Both the position numbers and the translations under genes were made by a program. From Ilyonectria destructans (lineage: Eukaryota; Ascomycota; Sordariomycetes; Hypocreales; Nectriaceae), in NCBI GenBank assembly GCA_020740775.1, contig JAHEWK010000017.1:248001-312000 (forward strand): DNA of 64,000 nucleotides, given 5' to 3'. A model generated the notes under the pieces. The model had not been told where the DNA came from, searched no databases, and saw only the letters and a list, made by a program, of their open reading frames with translations. How positions within the stretch are numbered: position 1 is the stretch's first letter; each line of letters begins with the position of its first letter. Positions 1 through 9,838 of the stretch are shown one piece after another.

Positions 1-375
1 GTCTACATAGACCGAACCCAGCTCATCGCATCCAACTACACCATTGCTCCAAAGATGGTGGGCAAGTGTGCACTCGGACGACCGTGGAACTCGCTGCACC
101 GATCCATCTTCATGAACTCGTACTTCGACGCCAGCATCAAGCCAGCCGGCTACATTCCCTGGAGCACGACCGCTCCAAATCTAACCAACCGTACTTTCAT
201 GGCCACCTGGAAAGACTATGGTCCAGGCTACAACGAGACGACCGAGGCACAGAGCAACGTAACTCTCGTCCTCACCGATTCCCAGGTCAAACCCTACCGA
301 CATGTTGCTGACGTCTTCTCAACGCCTGATGGTACTTTTGGGCACACTCGCTGGATTGATGGGAGCGTCTTGTAG
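1..375 (+). CDS. Pectinesterase (CE8), 3' end only
   Basis: The frame is open from base 1 to the TAG at 373-375, so the gene begins before the window. The encoded 124 residues carry the pectin methylesterase C-terminal signature LGRPW (about residue 27), the aromatic and Arg motif that lines the substrate groove, followed by GYIPWS and an FMATWKDYGPG stretch. Family members de-esterify homogalacturonan outside the cell, exposing it to lyases. A pectin lyase lies 12 kb downstream. The upstream catalytic Asp/Gln motifs are outside the window. I see no intron in this part. The family call is secure; the subtype is not determined. Confidence 0.9.
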   Translation, partial: VYIDRTQLIASNYTIAPKMVGKCALGRPWNSLHRSIFMNSYFDASIKPAGYIPWSTTAPNLTNRTFMATWKDYGPGYNETTEAQSNVTLVLTDSQVKPYRHVADVFSTPDGTFGHTRWIDGSVL

Positions 376-1045
376 CTGTATTAGATAAATCTGGGTAACT
401 ACTGGAGCGAGCGGAGGATGCCACGTAAGGCATTTTTAAATACTAAAGGGTTTGATAAAACGTGGCTTCAGGGAGTTCACGAAGCTCCGTATTTTTGACA
501 AACGGATCAAGTGACTCAAAATGTGTGAAGATTTTAGTGACATGCATGCGGCAATGTTTGGTATTACTTGGGAGGCTTTGTATTACAAATGCCCATCAGA
601 TATTTTTCGTGCATGTTGGATGTTCAAGTTTATACTGTCAATAAGCTAAATTTCGGTTATTACATTGTTTATTTCTATCATTCTTGTATGGACGTTCTGT
701 CTGAAGAGCCGAACTTTGACTTGCTGCTGAGTCTCAATATACATATATGATATCAACAGACCCGACTCAGAACTCGGTGTACGGGTGCGGGCTTTTAAGC
801 TAAAAGTTGCGCTTTCCCGCTCACACTAACTAGGTGTTTTCCGATTCATCAATCGGTTAATCAGTGCTGCATCTAGACGCCAAGCGCCTTAAAGCAAGCC
901 AATGAGTGTTGATATGAATTGATATTGCGTAAGGTCAAAAAGACCAAATAGGTTGGTGCATTGAGGGAGGATTTGACAGACCCAGAAACTTGTATTTTAA
1001 TATACGACTTCTGCAACTAGCCTACTCAAACATTATGATCATAAA
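376..1045. other. Intergenic, no gene seen
   Basis: This is the 3' flank of the pectinesterase gene and of the convergent small secreted protein gene. It is AT-rich, with only short chance ORFs (up to 60 codons), no family signature and no clear repeat. Confidence 0.5.
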
Positions 1046-1462
1046 TTACCAAGGCTTGATATGGGTCACAACATTTCCGGTAGTGCCCCAGCATTGGCCA
1101 TCAAACCTCGTGTACTTAGGATTAGGGCTGTTGTTATCGTAAAACTCGACTTCTAATTATATCCATTAGCCGCCGCTTGTAATGGTGAGAAAAATAGCAA
1201 AGCATGCCCACTTACTGTAGAAACCAGTTGTCTCTACAGGCAAGGCGCTATGCGTGCCCTGAAGAGAAGCGAAGGTCTGGTCGCCCCACCCTTGGCCAAG
1301 ATTCTTCTGGCCGATCCAGTTCTGACAGTTGGTGTCCGAGTAGCTGTCATTTGTGTTAGTCCTAATGACAGTGCTAACTGAATGCTGCAAGTCTTACTAG
1401 TTGATGTGCATGGCGGCATTCGCGACAGACAGCAGCGCTGGGAGAATATACGCGACCTTCAT
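1046..1462 (-). CDS. Small secreted protein, unknown function
   Basis: Three exons on the minus strand: 1462-1398, 1343-1216 and 1152-1046. The introns are 54 nt (donor GTAAGA) and 63 nt (donor GTAAGT, branch CTAAT). Spliced, they give exactly 300 nt, 99 residues plus TAA. The start is the first ATG and opens a clean signal peptide (MKVAYILPALLSVANA). The mature chain has only two cysteines, is rich in Asn, Gly and Trp (NWIGQKNLGQGWG), and ends in GTTGNVVTHIKPW. The length, secretion signal and lack of a recognisable domain fit the fungal small secreted or candidate effector class. I do not recognise a family, and no function is claimed. The gene is too split for simple ORF finding, but all three frames join without stops, which supports it. 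Confidence 0.72.
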
Positions 1463-2092
1463 TTTGGAGTCCCGAAGTTGACAAGTAATTTGACTAGAAG
1501 ATTTCGTGATTGGCGATACTGATAAAGCTGATGATGATGATGGTGATGACGGTATGCTCAGTGCAATGAGTCACTGTATATATATGAGAGGGAATCACGA
1601 TTTGACAGCCCCGTTGGCTCCACCATGTATCCGTTAATATCACAATATATATCTTCTTCCGTCATCTATAATTAATCTAGAATTTCTATCCAACAATATC
1701 AGTCGGGACCAGAATTTTAACTTCTTCTGTGGAATCTGGCGGCCGCTCTTGCAGAAGCTGACAAATTACTAAGCGCTAGTCACAGATGACGAATCAGCAT
1801 TCTGCGTCGCCCATTTGCCTGTTCAAGAAAGTTATGGTCGAAGGATGCGGGCTTATTTCGGCGGGGCTCTCGTATAGTAAGAAAGTGGATTTGGCAACTT
1901 CGTATCACGAAACAGTAGGGTTGACCTCTCGGATCGCCCCATTTCAAGTGAAGGATGAAAACGTGACAGACTGCTTGCAAAGATTGGCTGCGTAATCGTC
2001 TGGAAAACCGTGTAGTGTTGCCCAAAAAACAAGGGCTTCCATCTCACTTCTTTCCAGCCCGTCCACTTTTCTAAAGCCAATGGGACAGGGCA
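1463..2092. other. Divergent intergenic region
   Basis: Shared upstream region of the small secreted protein (minus) and the DUF3431 gene (plus). It contains TATATATA-like stretches around 1576 and 1647. The ORFs at 1786-2025 are overlapping chance frames on both strands. Confidence 0.4.
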
Positions 2093-3136
2093 ATGATGAA
2101 ACTGGGCAGAGCTTTTGTGTTCCTCGGCATATTTTTGGCATTCTCGGCATGTTTTTTGCTACTCCAGCAGAATTTTAGGTTGCGGAAAAGAGAAGTCTTA
2201 CTCGCCTACGCAGCATCATGCTTTGACACTCTCACACTGGACTCCACCAAGCTCAACCCTGCCCCCAGGGCTCACTCCGTCACAGTAATTATTGCAGCTG
2301 TATCAAGCGACGACTCGATCGAGCTACAGCGACAGAGTGGGCTTCGGACGGGCGACTCGCAAATCATCTATGTTGCCGACCAACCCTCCTCTCAAAATGC
2401 TGTTGGTCTGCCGCAGAATAAGGGCAATGAAGCCATGGCGTACATGACATTCTTGATCGATCACTACGAGAACCTTCCCGAAGTCATGGTTTTTATGCAC
2501 GGCCATCGCACAGCATGGCACAACAATGCCCTTCTGCTCCGCAGCTCGCCTCTCACGGTGAACAAGTTGCGCCCCGAGGCTGTCTTGCAGCGCGGCTTCG
2601 TCAACCTCGCCTGCGACAAGGCCTTACAGAGAACGATTGAGCCGATGCCCGGTGTTCTCGGACCATCCGTACTAGACCTAACTCGGGAGGACTGGGAGGC
2701 TCAAGACACAGGCTCAAAGATTTACACGCAATCGCCAGAGCACTTGTATAGGCGATATGCTGATCTCTGGCACGACATCTTCCCAGAGCCGCGGCATGAC
2801 ATTCCACCCTCCGGGTGGGGCTATTTTGCCGGAGGCCAATTTGCCCTGTCTCGCAAGCTTGTTAAGTCGATACCTCAAGATCGACTACGCTTCCTCCGAG
2901 ACTGGATTATACAAACTAGCCTCTCAAGCAGATCTTCTGGTGCAGTTTTTGAAACACTCTGGGAGGCCATTTTCTTTGATGGTCAAGTTACAAATACCTC
3001 ATCCTCCGTCACCGGTATAGAGTGTTACTGTGATCTGTATGGGCTGTGTCTGAGGGACGAGAGACTTCCAATTGAGAGGATAGACGTGTTACTCGACGCT
3101 GCGACGTTGATGATAGGACATTTACTTGACAGTTAA
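2093..3136 (+). CDS. DUF3431 family membrane-anchored protein
   Basis: Single-exon gene of 347 residues. Residues 6-26 form one hydrophobic segment behind a Lys/Arg N-terminus, followed by a basic stretch (RLRKRE). This predicts a type II signal anchor with the bulk of the protein in the secretory lumen. The body matches the fungal DUF3431 family: NKGNEAMAYMTFLIDHYENLP, then VMVFMHGHRTAWHNN near residue 140, then PSGWGYFAGGQFALSR near residue 245. The HGHR..WHNN block and the GGQFA segment resemble glycosyltransferase-like folds, but no activity is established that I know of. Met2 (position 2096) could be the start instead of Met1. The last 30 residues are less typical. The family call is good; function is unknown. 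Confidence 0.8.
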   Translation: MMKLGRAFVFLGIFLAFSACFLLLQQNFRLRKREVLLAYAASCFDTLTLDSTKLNPAPRAHSVTVIIAAVSSDDSIELQRQSGLRTGDSQIIYVADQPSSQNAVGLPQNKGNEAMAYMTFLIDHYENLPEVMVFMHGHRTAWHNNALLLRSSPLTVNKLRPEAVLQRGFVNLACDKALQRTIEPMPGVLGPSVLDLTREDWEAQDTGSKIYTQSPEHLYRRYADLWHDIFPEPRHDIPPSGWGYFAGGQFALSRKLVKSIPQDRLRFLRDWIIQTSLSSRSSGAVFETLWEAIFFDGQVTNTSSSVTGIECYCDLYGLCLRDERLPIERIDVLLDAATLMIGHLLDS

Positions 3137-3698
3137 TGTGATTGAACTATTAGTCAGTGGCCAGTGGGATACGTATTTGAGATTGAAATTGCGATTGCAT
3201 CTATAAAAAGAAACATCAATAGTCACTTTACTTGATCCATCCTGTGTTCCCTCACTATCAGTTATACGCAGCTGTCAAGATAGACTGTCCAGGTTCAGAG
3301 GTACTACACAGGACTCCAATGTTCAGTTACTTGGCTTAAATTATCCCAAACCACAAGAATCGAGTAGTGATATAAACCCCAATGGCTGAGCGGGGCTAGG
3401 TGGCGTTTGACCGCTTGCTCTAGGGTAGGCAGGTTATGAGTAGATTGGTGGAGGTGATAGATTTTTTAGTCTTTGCATTGCACTTCTTTTCGGACCAATC
3501 CGCCGCAGCAGCTGTTATGGTTACTTTTATGCTCATTCTACCGGATTTTACTGCAACCATTGTATGAAGTACACCAAAGTATTAGTTCAGCAATTCGTTC
3601 CTTGGCCCAATCTAACCTCTCACCCACGAACATAACCCTATCAATGGCACCCGCAGTTTAGATGTCCCTTTTGCAAATAGCCGAGCCGTGGTGGCTGG
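3137..3698. other. Intergenic, no intact gene
   Basis: No supported gene. A TATA-like CTATAAAAAG occurs at about 3200 but has no obvious start downstream. If the sulfatase relic at 3699 was once longer, its N-terminal half should lie here. I could not find the sulfatase active-site CxPSR motif. Confidence 0.4.
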
Positions 3699-4190
3699 TT
3701 GAAAACCAAGGCCAATAGAAGTATGATTGAGAGCAATGTCGAATTCTACCGCGCCAGGATGCAGACTCTTCAAGCTGTTGACGACCTTATAAATTCCGTT
3801 ATACAGAAACTAAACAGACATCCTGACGTACTGGCAAATACGTATCTCATCTACACTACTGATAATGGATTTCACATTCGCCAATACCGACTACCACCTG
3901 GAAAGACCTGCGAAATTGAAGAAGACATCCATATTCCATTTTTTATTCGAGGACCTGGTGTTCAGAAGAGAAAAACAGTCTCAGTCCCAACGACCCACAC
4001 AGACATCGTACCCACCATTTTCAAACTGGCAGGAATTCCGCTGCAGGAGGACTTCGATGGCAAACCGATTCCTGTAACCCCAGAGATGCAAAAGAAAGCC
4101 ATCAAGATTGAGCATATCAATGTCGAATATTGGGGCACGAGTCTTGCCGAAGCCGTGTACGGCAACGACCGCAAGTTCAGCTGTGAGCCC
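3699..4190 (+). pseudogene. Sulfatase C-terminal fragment (relic)
   Basis: The translated frame carries the middle and C-terminal part of a fungal type I arylsulfatase: LQAVDDLINSVIQKL, then YTTDNGFHIRQYRLPPGK (metal-binding Asp/Asn region), EEDIHIPFFIRGPG, THTDIVPTIFKLAGIP and DFDGKP. Sulfatases hydrolyse sulfate esters using a formylglycine formed from the Cys of a CxPSR motif. That motif and about 300 N-terminal residues are absent. The C-terminus also stops matching after about 4190 and the frame closes at 4238, only 20 bases from the end of the convergent cutinase gene. Truncation at both ends argues for a dead fragment rather than a gene model with missing exons. An undetected upstream exon set is less likely because 2.1-3.1 kb is another gene. 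Confidence 0.75.
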
Positions 4191-4258
4191 AGACACCAAG
4201 CACACAGGGGCGCCCATCAGTTCCAGGCTTACACATAACGATATCCTAAGAGAAGAAC

Positions 4259-5054
4259 TTAAGCGCCTTGAGCGGCGTGGATCTTTTCGGTAAGAAACTC
4301 TGCTCCCTCTGCAGCATTTCTACCATAAGACAGATGGGGTGGCAGGATGGCTGCAGTCAAGACACCGTCACAGACGGTGTCGCGAGGGTTTGCGGCACAA
4401 ATTATTTCTACCTTGTCGGCAGGGAAGTTGGGTATTTGACCGTCGTCCGCACGAAATTGGGTATCTCCAAAGGTGACGACGCCAGCGATGCGGTTCTTTT
4501 GGTCCTCGGGGAGATCTTCAATTGCGCGGTGATTGACAGCGGCACCTTGGCTGCCCAAATATCTCAGCAAGAAACACCCCAAGATATGTTGCAGTGAAAT
4601 AATATTTACTTACGAGTATCCTCCAGCTACAATGATGGAGTCCGGGCACTGGCTCATGGAATCGCTGAGGAGGCTCTTCATTTCGACAATGCCCTCATTA
4701 TCAGTACCGCCTGGGAGGAAGTTGGTTGACAGAAGAGCTGCATAGTCTACGCCTTGAACTGCAACTTGGCCGGGGAATTTCTCTTTCAGGTTGTCGGCGA
4801 CGTCAGGCCCAACGATGGTACCCTGCGGGTCGTCAGGATCCAAGGTCGAATATGGGAAAGTGTGGAGGGAGACAAGATCTTACCATATTTCCAATCTCAG
4901 CTGAGCCGCGAGCCCAAATAAAAATGATATCATTGCAGCCATTTCTCTTGAAATCATTGGCGGTGCTGCCAGTCGACTGGCGTTTGCTTGTCTTCGTGTC
5001 CATCGGGATAGCCAAGGCTACCGACGCCAGAGCGAGCGTGATCATGATCTTCAT
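4259..5054 (-). CDS. Cutinase (CE5)
   Basis: Three exons: 5054-4884, 4822-4614 and 4550-4259, with introns of 61 and 63 nt. Spliced length is 672 nt, or 223 residues, the usual size for cutinases. A signal peptide (MKIMITLALASVALA) is followed by a short pro-region with KRQ. The catalytic Ser is in GYSQG, formed across the second intron (GGYS-QGAA). The Asp is in NPRDTVCDG and the His in PPHLSYG, all in family order. Paired Cys positions are conserved (NGC near residue 40, SQCPDS, ICAANPRDTVC). The enzyme hydrolyses cutin ester bonds outside the cell. It is convergent with a sulfatase relic, with 3' ends almost touching. All exons are open and no defect is seen. Confidence 0.93.
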
Positions 5055-6482
5055 TGTGAAAGGGTTTTGGGTCAGCTATCAATAATAAGTCGAAATTCTC
5101 ATCACAGATGAGAAACAATCAAGGCAAGAGGATAAAGTGACGGTTCAAGATGATTGTAGTGTGCTGGTGATGAGAAGACACTAAGTTGAGGATGCTAAGC
5201 TGATATTTATACATCGTAATGGATCGTATGGTATACCGGATGAGGCTCAGAAGGCGAGCTCCTTTTCGACTGTATCCCTGGTGTCGGAAACCACTCTTCA
5301 ACTCAGTTACCCAAGCGATTGGATGCTGCACGACTGATTCAAATGATGGTTTGAACTAATCCAAAAGAAACCCAAGATCATGCTTCTTTCCTGGGATGAA
5401 CGAGTGACGGGATGAGAAAGAAACAACATTTCGCAACCCTTGCTGTAAACATACTGAGATGCGAGCCCCCACCTACTAGCACATGTATCAGAGTCAGATT
5501 CTGACGCATTTGCCGCTCACCCTTGCATTAAGCTGTGATTTGGGTTGTGGCATGAAACAACCTACATTATGCATAAATTGGTAATTGTGACTCAATTAAA
5601 GCACTAATTATTGCGGAGGCCAAAGTAATCTTTGGTTGTTAGAGCAGACCTACAAACTGCTACAGCATAAGCAAGAGAACAAATTGACAGAGGCTGATTA
5701 AAAATTGCAGAGTAAGGAGCTGGGAAATACTGCCATGACGAATTCGGTTAGCGCTTGCTGCGTCACCATCATCACCACCAGACTTTCCGAAAACAGTTCT
5801 GGTTTACAGGGCGGAGTTCTCTGCAGCTATGTTTGGAAAGCAGAAGTCAGATTGATCAGGGAAAAAAGCATACAGTGTAATGTGAGCACAATCAGTTGAA
5901 TTACACCCCTCTCTTTCGATTTGTCTCCAAGGTATTTTCCAGTGCATTCCGCCACAGCTGGCTTGGTTAGGTCAGTTATTTTGAAGTTCAAATAACCATT
6001 GGGATGATTTGCCACCGGCTTAAGGGTCGAGCTAGACTAGCTATTTGGTCATCGTGGTAGCATTGGGTAGGAAATGCTTGAATTGTGGATAAAACTGTGT
6101 TTTTTTGACCTTGTGCTGGCAACTTGCTCACCTTGAGGGAGCAGACAGAAGTTAGATTAGAGCTAGACTAGCATCCGGTATCGGCCTCAGCTAATTCGTG
6201 AAGTGGTTCGTGAAGTGGAAACCAATATGGGGCCATACACCAGATTGGATAAAAACTCTAGCAATTACTCAATCGCCCCGTAACTCTACAACATGAGTTC
6301 CGCTTTTTTCCATCTTAGCTCAAGCGCCGGAGCGAGTGAAAGGGAACGAAAACGCGACAGAAAAAGTTGTTGTTCTGCTCTGGTGAGCAATATTTCAAAA
6401 GTGACTCCTCTCATTGCTTCTTGCTCATTCAATCTTCTGACCCCTGAGCAGATACCCGCTTTCACTCTCCAACTATTGAACA
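5055..6482. other. Intergenic, no gene seen
   Basis: Upstream region shared by the cutinase (minus) and the amino-acid permease (plus). A TATA-like ATATTTATAC lies about 150 nt before the cutinase start (near 5203). The ORFs here, including 6286-6544 on both strands, have no family signature. Confidence 0.4.
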
Positions 6483-8134
6483 ATGGTAGGCATGTTTGGG
6501 TTGAAGAAGAGCGAGGAACCCCAAGACCACGTTCTTGCTGGTGAGGTGCACGATGATCCTGGCCACGCCCACGACGCGGTATTTGGGAGGCTCACTGAAG
6601 ACGGTCCGAATTACCGAAATGTCAGTTGGCTGATATGATGCAATTGATCGCTCTGGAGGTGACTGACATGCTATGACTAGGTCGGCTGGCTGGGCACCGC
6701 AGGCCTCATGATGAAAACACAGCTCGGCCTCGGTATCCTCTCTATCCCTTCCGTATTCGACACTTTAGGCATGATTCCTGGGCTTATCTGTCTATGTGTC
6801 GTGGCTGCCATCACAACTTGGTCCGACTACGTAGTCGGCGTGTTCAAACTTCGCCATCGCGAGGTCTACGGCATTGATGATGCAGGTGGATTGATGTTCG
6901 GGCGAGTCGGTCAAGAAATCTTCGGCTTTGCTTTTGGGCTCTGTATGTTCAGATCACAGCCTTGGCAGCACTGAATCGCTTACCTTATACTGACGTGTGT
7001 ACTGTAGATTGGACTTTCGTTTGTGGCTCAGCTATGTTGAGCGTATCCATAGGGCTAAATGCTGTTTCTTCCCATGGGACCTGCACTGCTATATTCATGG
7101 TTGTAGCCGCTATTACTGGCTTTATCTTTGCCAGTATCCGCACATTGGGGCGGATTAGTTGGCTTGCTTGGGTTGGCCTCGTTTGTATCATCTCCTCTGG
7201 TATGTCCTTGTATCCGTTTAAATCTTCTGGTGTGGATTTGATAACGAACCCCATTCCTTAGTTATTATCATCACCATTGCAGTCGGAGTTCAGGATCGGC
7301 CGGCTTCTGCACCTAAAGATGCCGTTTGGGTGTCTGACTACAAGCTTTTCAACACTCCGAGCTTTACTGAGGCCATTTCTGCTATATGTGCGCTCATCTT
7401 CGCATATGCGGGTACGCCGGCTTTCTTCTCAATTGCAGCTGAGATGCGAGATCCCAACTACTACACGCGATCGCTGGTATTATGCCAAACGGTAATTAGC
7501 GCATGCTATATTGCAATTGGTTGCGTTGTGTATTACTTTTGTGGCTCATATGTCGCTTCGCCAGCTCTTGGGTCTGCGGGAATCTTGATCAAGAAGGTCA
7601 GCTATGGGGTTGCTCTCCCCGGCCTCATTGTCACTACCATGCTCACTTGCCATGTAAGTCTTACCTGTTTCCCACAGCCTCATTGCTTGAAATTTAACTG
7701 AATGGGAGTAGCTGGCAAGTAAGCATGTCTTTGTTCGTATCCTGCGAGGATCCAGACATCTCGCTGCCAACACCTTCATTCATTGGTCATCTTGGCTAGG
7801 CTGTACTCTCGTCATTACCGTCATAGCATACATTATCGCAAGCGGCATTCCCATCTTCGGTGGACTTGTTTCTCTGATCGGTGCGCTGCTTGCTACATCT
7901 TTGTCGTTTCAACCCATGGGCTGCATGTGGCTTTACGATAATTGGAGTAGCGGTAAGACAGATCGATCGGCTAGTTGGTTGTTTGGGGTCTCCTGGAGTA
8001 TATTCGTCATCATACTCGGGTCATTTTTAACTGTCGTGGGGACGTATGCCTCTATCGTCGGTATCATGGACTCGTACCGCGTTTCTGGAGGGTCTGCAGC
8101 TTGGTCTTGCGCAGACAACTCTGGTTCCAGTTAG
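6483..8134 (+). CDS. Amino-acid permease, AAAP (Aa_trans) family, Mtr-like
   Basis: Five exons: 6483-6620, 6681-6942, 7008-7199, 7283-7653 and 7712-8134. All phases match and the spliced length is 1386 nt (461 residues). The hydrophilic N-tail ends in NYRNVGWLGTAGLMMKTQ, followed by LGLGILSIPSV, the hallmark start of TM1 in Aa_trans carriers such as Neurospora Mtr (neutral and aromatic amino acid uptake). About 11 hydrophobic segments follow, including GVQDRPASAP before TM6 and MRDPNYYTRSL in the next loop. The plasma membrane is the expected site. Met1 is used; Met4 (6492) is an alternative start. The first donor is GTCAGT, weaker than the others, but splicing there restores the conserved RNVGW junction. 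Substrate specificity cannot be read from sequence. Confidence 0.9.
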
Positions 8135-8455
8135 TGTCCAACTGACACGAGCATTTAAGTATGCTCATATCGCAGTATCATGTAATACTCGAAAGGAATG
8201 ACAATATGTTCTGAAGAAGGAGAAGAGGTGGACAACGGATTCATAATCCAGGCTGCTACGGAGCATCATTGACTAGTTGTATATTTAGAATAGAGCAAGG
8301 ATGGTAACAATACTGTTGCTATTCAGGACAAAACGTGGAAAATCTCCACATTGTAAGCTTCTTTGTAGCTATTTATACACAACATACAAAGAATTAGAAA
8401 CTGATGATCCAACTGTCACCGATTGAGCCGATTCAAGAAGCGAGGTACTGCATAG

Positions 8456-8631
8456 ACTCAGTAAATTGGTACAAAATTATTCCTCGCTTATTTATGCAGC
8501 AATAGAATGCGTAAGCCCACAGATTTTATAAACTTAATCCCTTAGCGGTTGGCTATGGTCGTCTTGATAACTGCTAGTGACCGATAAGCCACTATTAAGT
8601 GGGGGAGAAATTTTGTACCAATTTACCGAGT
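8456..8631. mobile_element. Inverted-repeat mini-element (MITE-like), copy 1
   Basis: A 23-bp terminal inverted repeat at 8456-8478 (ACTCAGTAAATTGGTACAAA...) pairs with 8609-8631 with one mismatch. The interior is 130 bp and non-coding. The terminus ACTCNGTAAATTGG and the subterminal AAGTGGGGGA are shared with the element at 15772-15917, so the two belong to one family. I could not identify a convincing target-site duplication here. It is likely a non-autonomous DNA transposon. Confidence 0.65.
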
Positions 8632-9344
8632 TCCTCCGGTACTGATCAAGTCTGGAGAATACTGGGGGAGATGTTCCACGATGTGGGTTTCCTTCCTTCG
8701 AAACCACGTAATATCTGCAACATACCTTGCGACTTCTGCTCGAGGTGGAGGGTGAATGGATATCGGGAATGAATCCTGGACCCAGAGCCCAGATTCAGAT
8801 ATCAAAATAGCTTTCTGTTTGACAACATCACCAGTTTTGCGAGCCTTGCAGTGGACCACTACTTAGACTATGTCTTGGACGTGGTAGAAGGGTATTGTGA
8901 CAAAGTTGGCAACGGGCTTCCACGTTACCACGACTTGGTATTGTGGTTTATTCGGTCATTGTTACTGGCTGGGGCTGAAAACACGGAGACAGTTTGCCAA
9001 TTATCGATTCGCACGAAGTATGTGGAAGCTTCAAATTAAGACTGCAGAATAATGCAGAAGGTAAAACTGACATCAATTCTCTACAAAGGTTCAAACCCCA
9101 CAGCAAACGGGCACTAGCTACTTTCTGTTATACGAAGATAAGAGTTCAATGCATATACAAAAGATTTAAGCTTGTCATGTCCAGCCTCATATGCTGGTAG
9201 AGACAGTGTTAAAATTTAGCTGAGTGATTATAGTCTATCCAATTACAGGCCTTTGGCACCACCCATTATTGACGATGCGGCGGAGCCAACGTGTTCAAAG
9301 AATATCCCACTGGACCAAATCTCTCAATGGTTCTTGCTCTGCGT
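8632..9344. other. Intergenic, no gene seen
   Basis: Short ORFs only, for example 8851-9039 on plus, without signature. With the repeat at 8456 it separates the permease from the convergent AA1-like gene. Confidence 0.4.
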
Positions 9345-9838
9345 CTACTGGGGGAAAATGAAAATGCCAACAGGCGTAGACTGAGTGCAGACATAGTCGT
9401 TGGGGCCGTTGCCACCCTTACGGCAGGTGGTTGGAACAGCGCCTGAACCAAATAGGATGGAACTATAATGACGTGTTAGTAATGGCACCAGATGAATTTC
9501 TTCTCTATAAAGGACTAGGTAATTGTTATGACTGACCTGTCCTTGAAGTGGCGAGTGATCTCCAGGGCGAATTCGGCATTTTCCTCGGTACTAGGGACCA
9601 GAGAGAAGAAGTAAGTGCTGCCATCATCGCACTGGGTGGCCGCCGAAGGAAAGCTAGGGTTGGAAGCTTCGCAGTGAAAATCGGGAATGTCGAAAGAGAC
9701 GACCTGGATGGAAGTGCCCTCTGTGCTGGAGGTCTTGCGGACGACAAAGTTGCTTACCCAGACATCCTCCTTAGGAGGAGCAGGGGCAGCAGCGACGGCA
9801 ACTGCGAAGAGAGCAGTGATGGCAGTGAAGGCGTGCAT
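9345..9838 (-). CDS. AA1-like (Alt a 1-type) small secreted protein
   Basis: Two exons, 9838-9537 and 9462-9345, joined by a 74-nt intron (donor GTCAGT, acceptor TATAG). Spliced length is 420 nt (139 residues). The signal peptide is MHAFTAITALFAVAVAAAPA. The start of the mature chain, VWVSNFVVRK, then a beta-rich pattern with cysteines at FHC, TQC, TTCRK and YVCT, resembles the Alternaria Alt a 1-like beta-barrel domain found in many secreted fungal proteins. The role is unknown, although some relatives act in plant interaction. A TATATATT lies about 105 nt upstream of the start on the coding strand. The family assignment rests on pattern and length, not on a search. Confidence 0.7.

Noticed and set aside
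8456..8631. Transcription terminator hairpin
   Set aside because: The arms are far apart, and a related element with the same termini exists 7 kb away, which fits a transposable element better.
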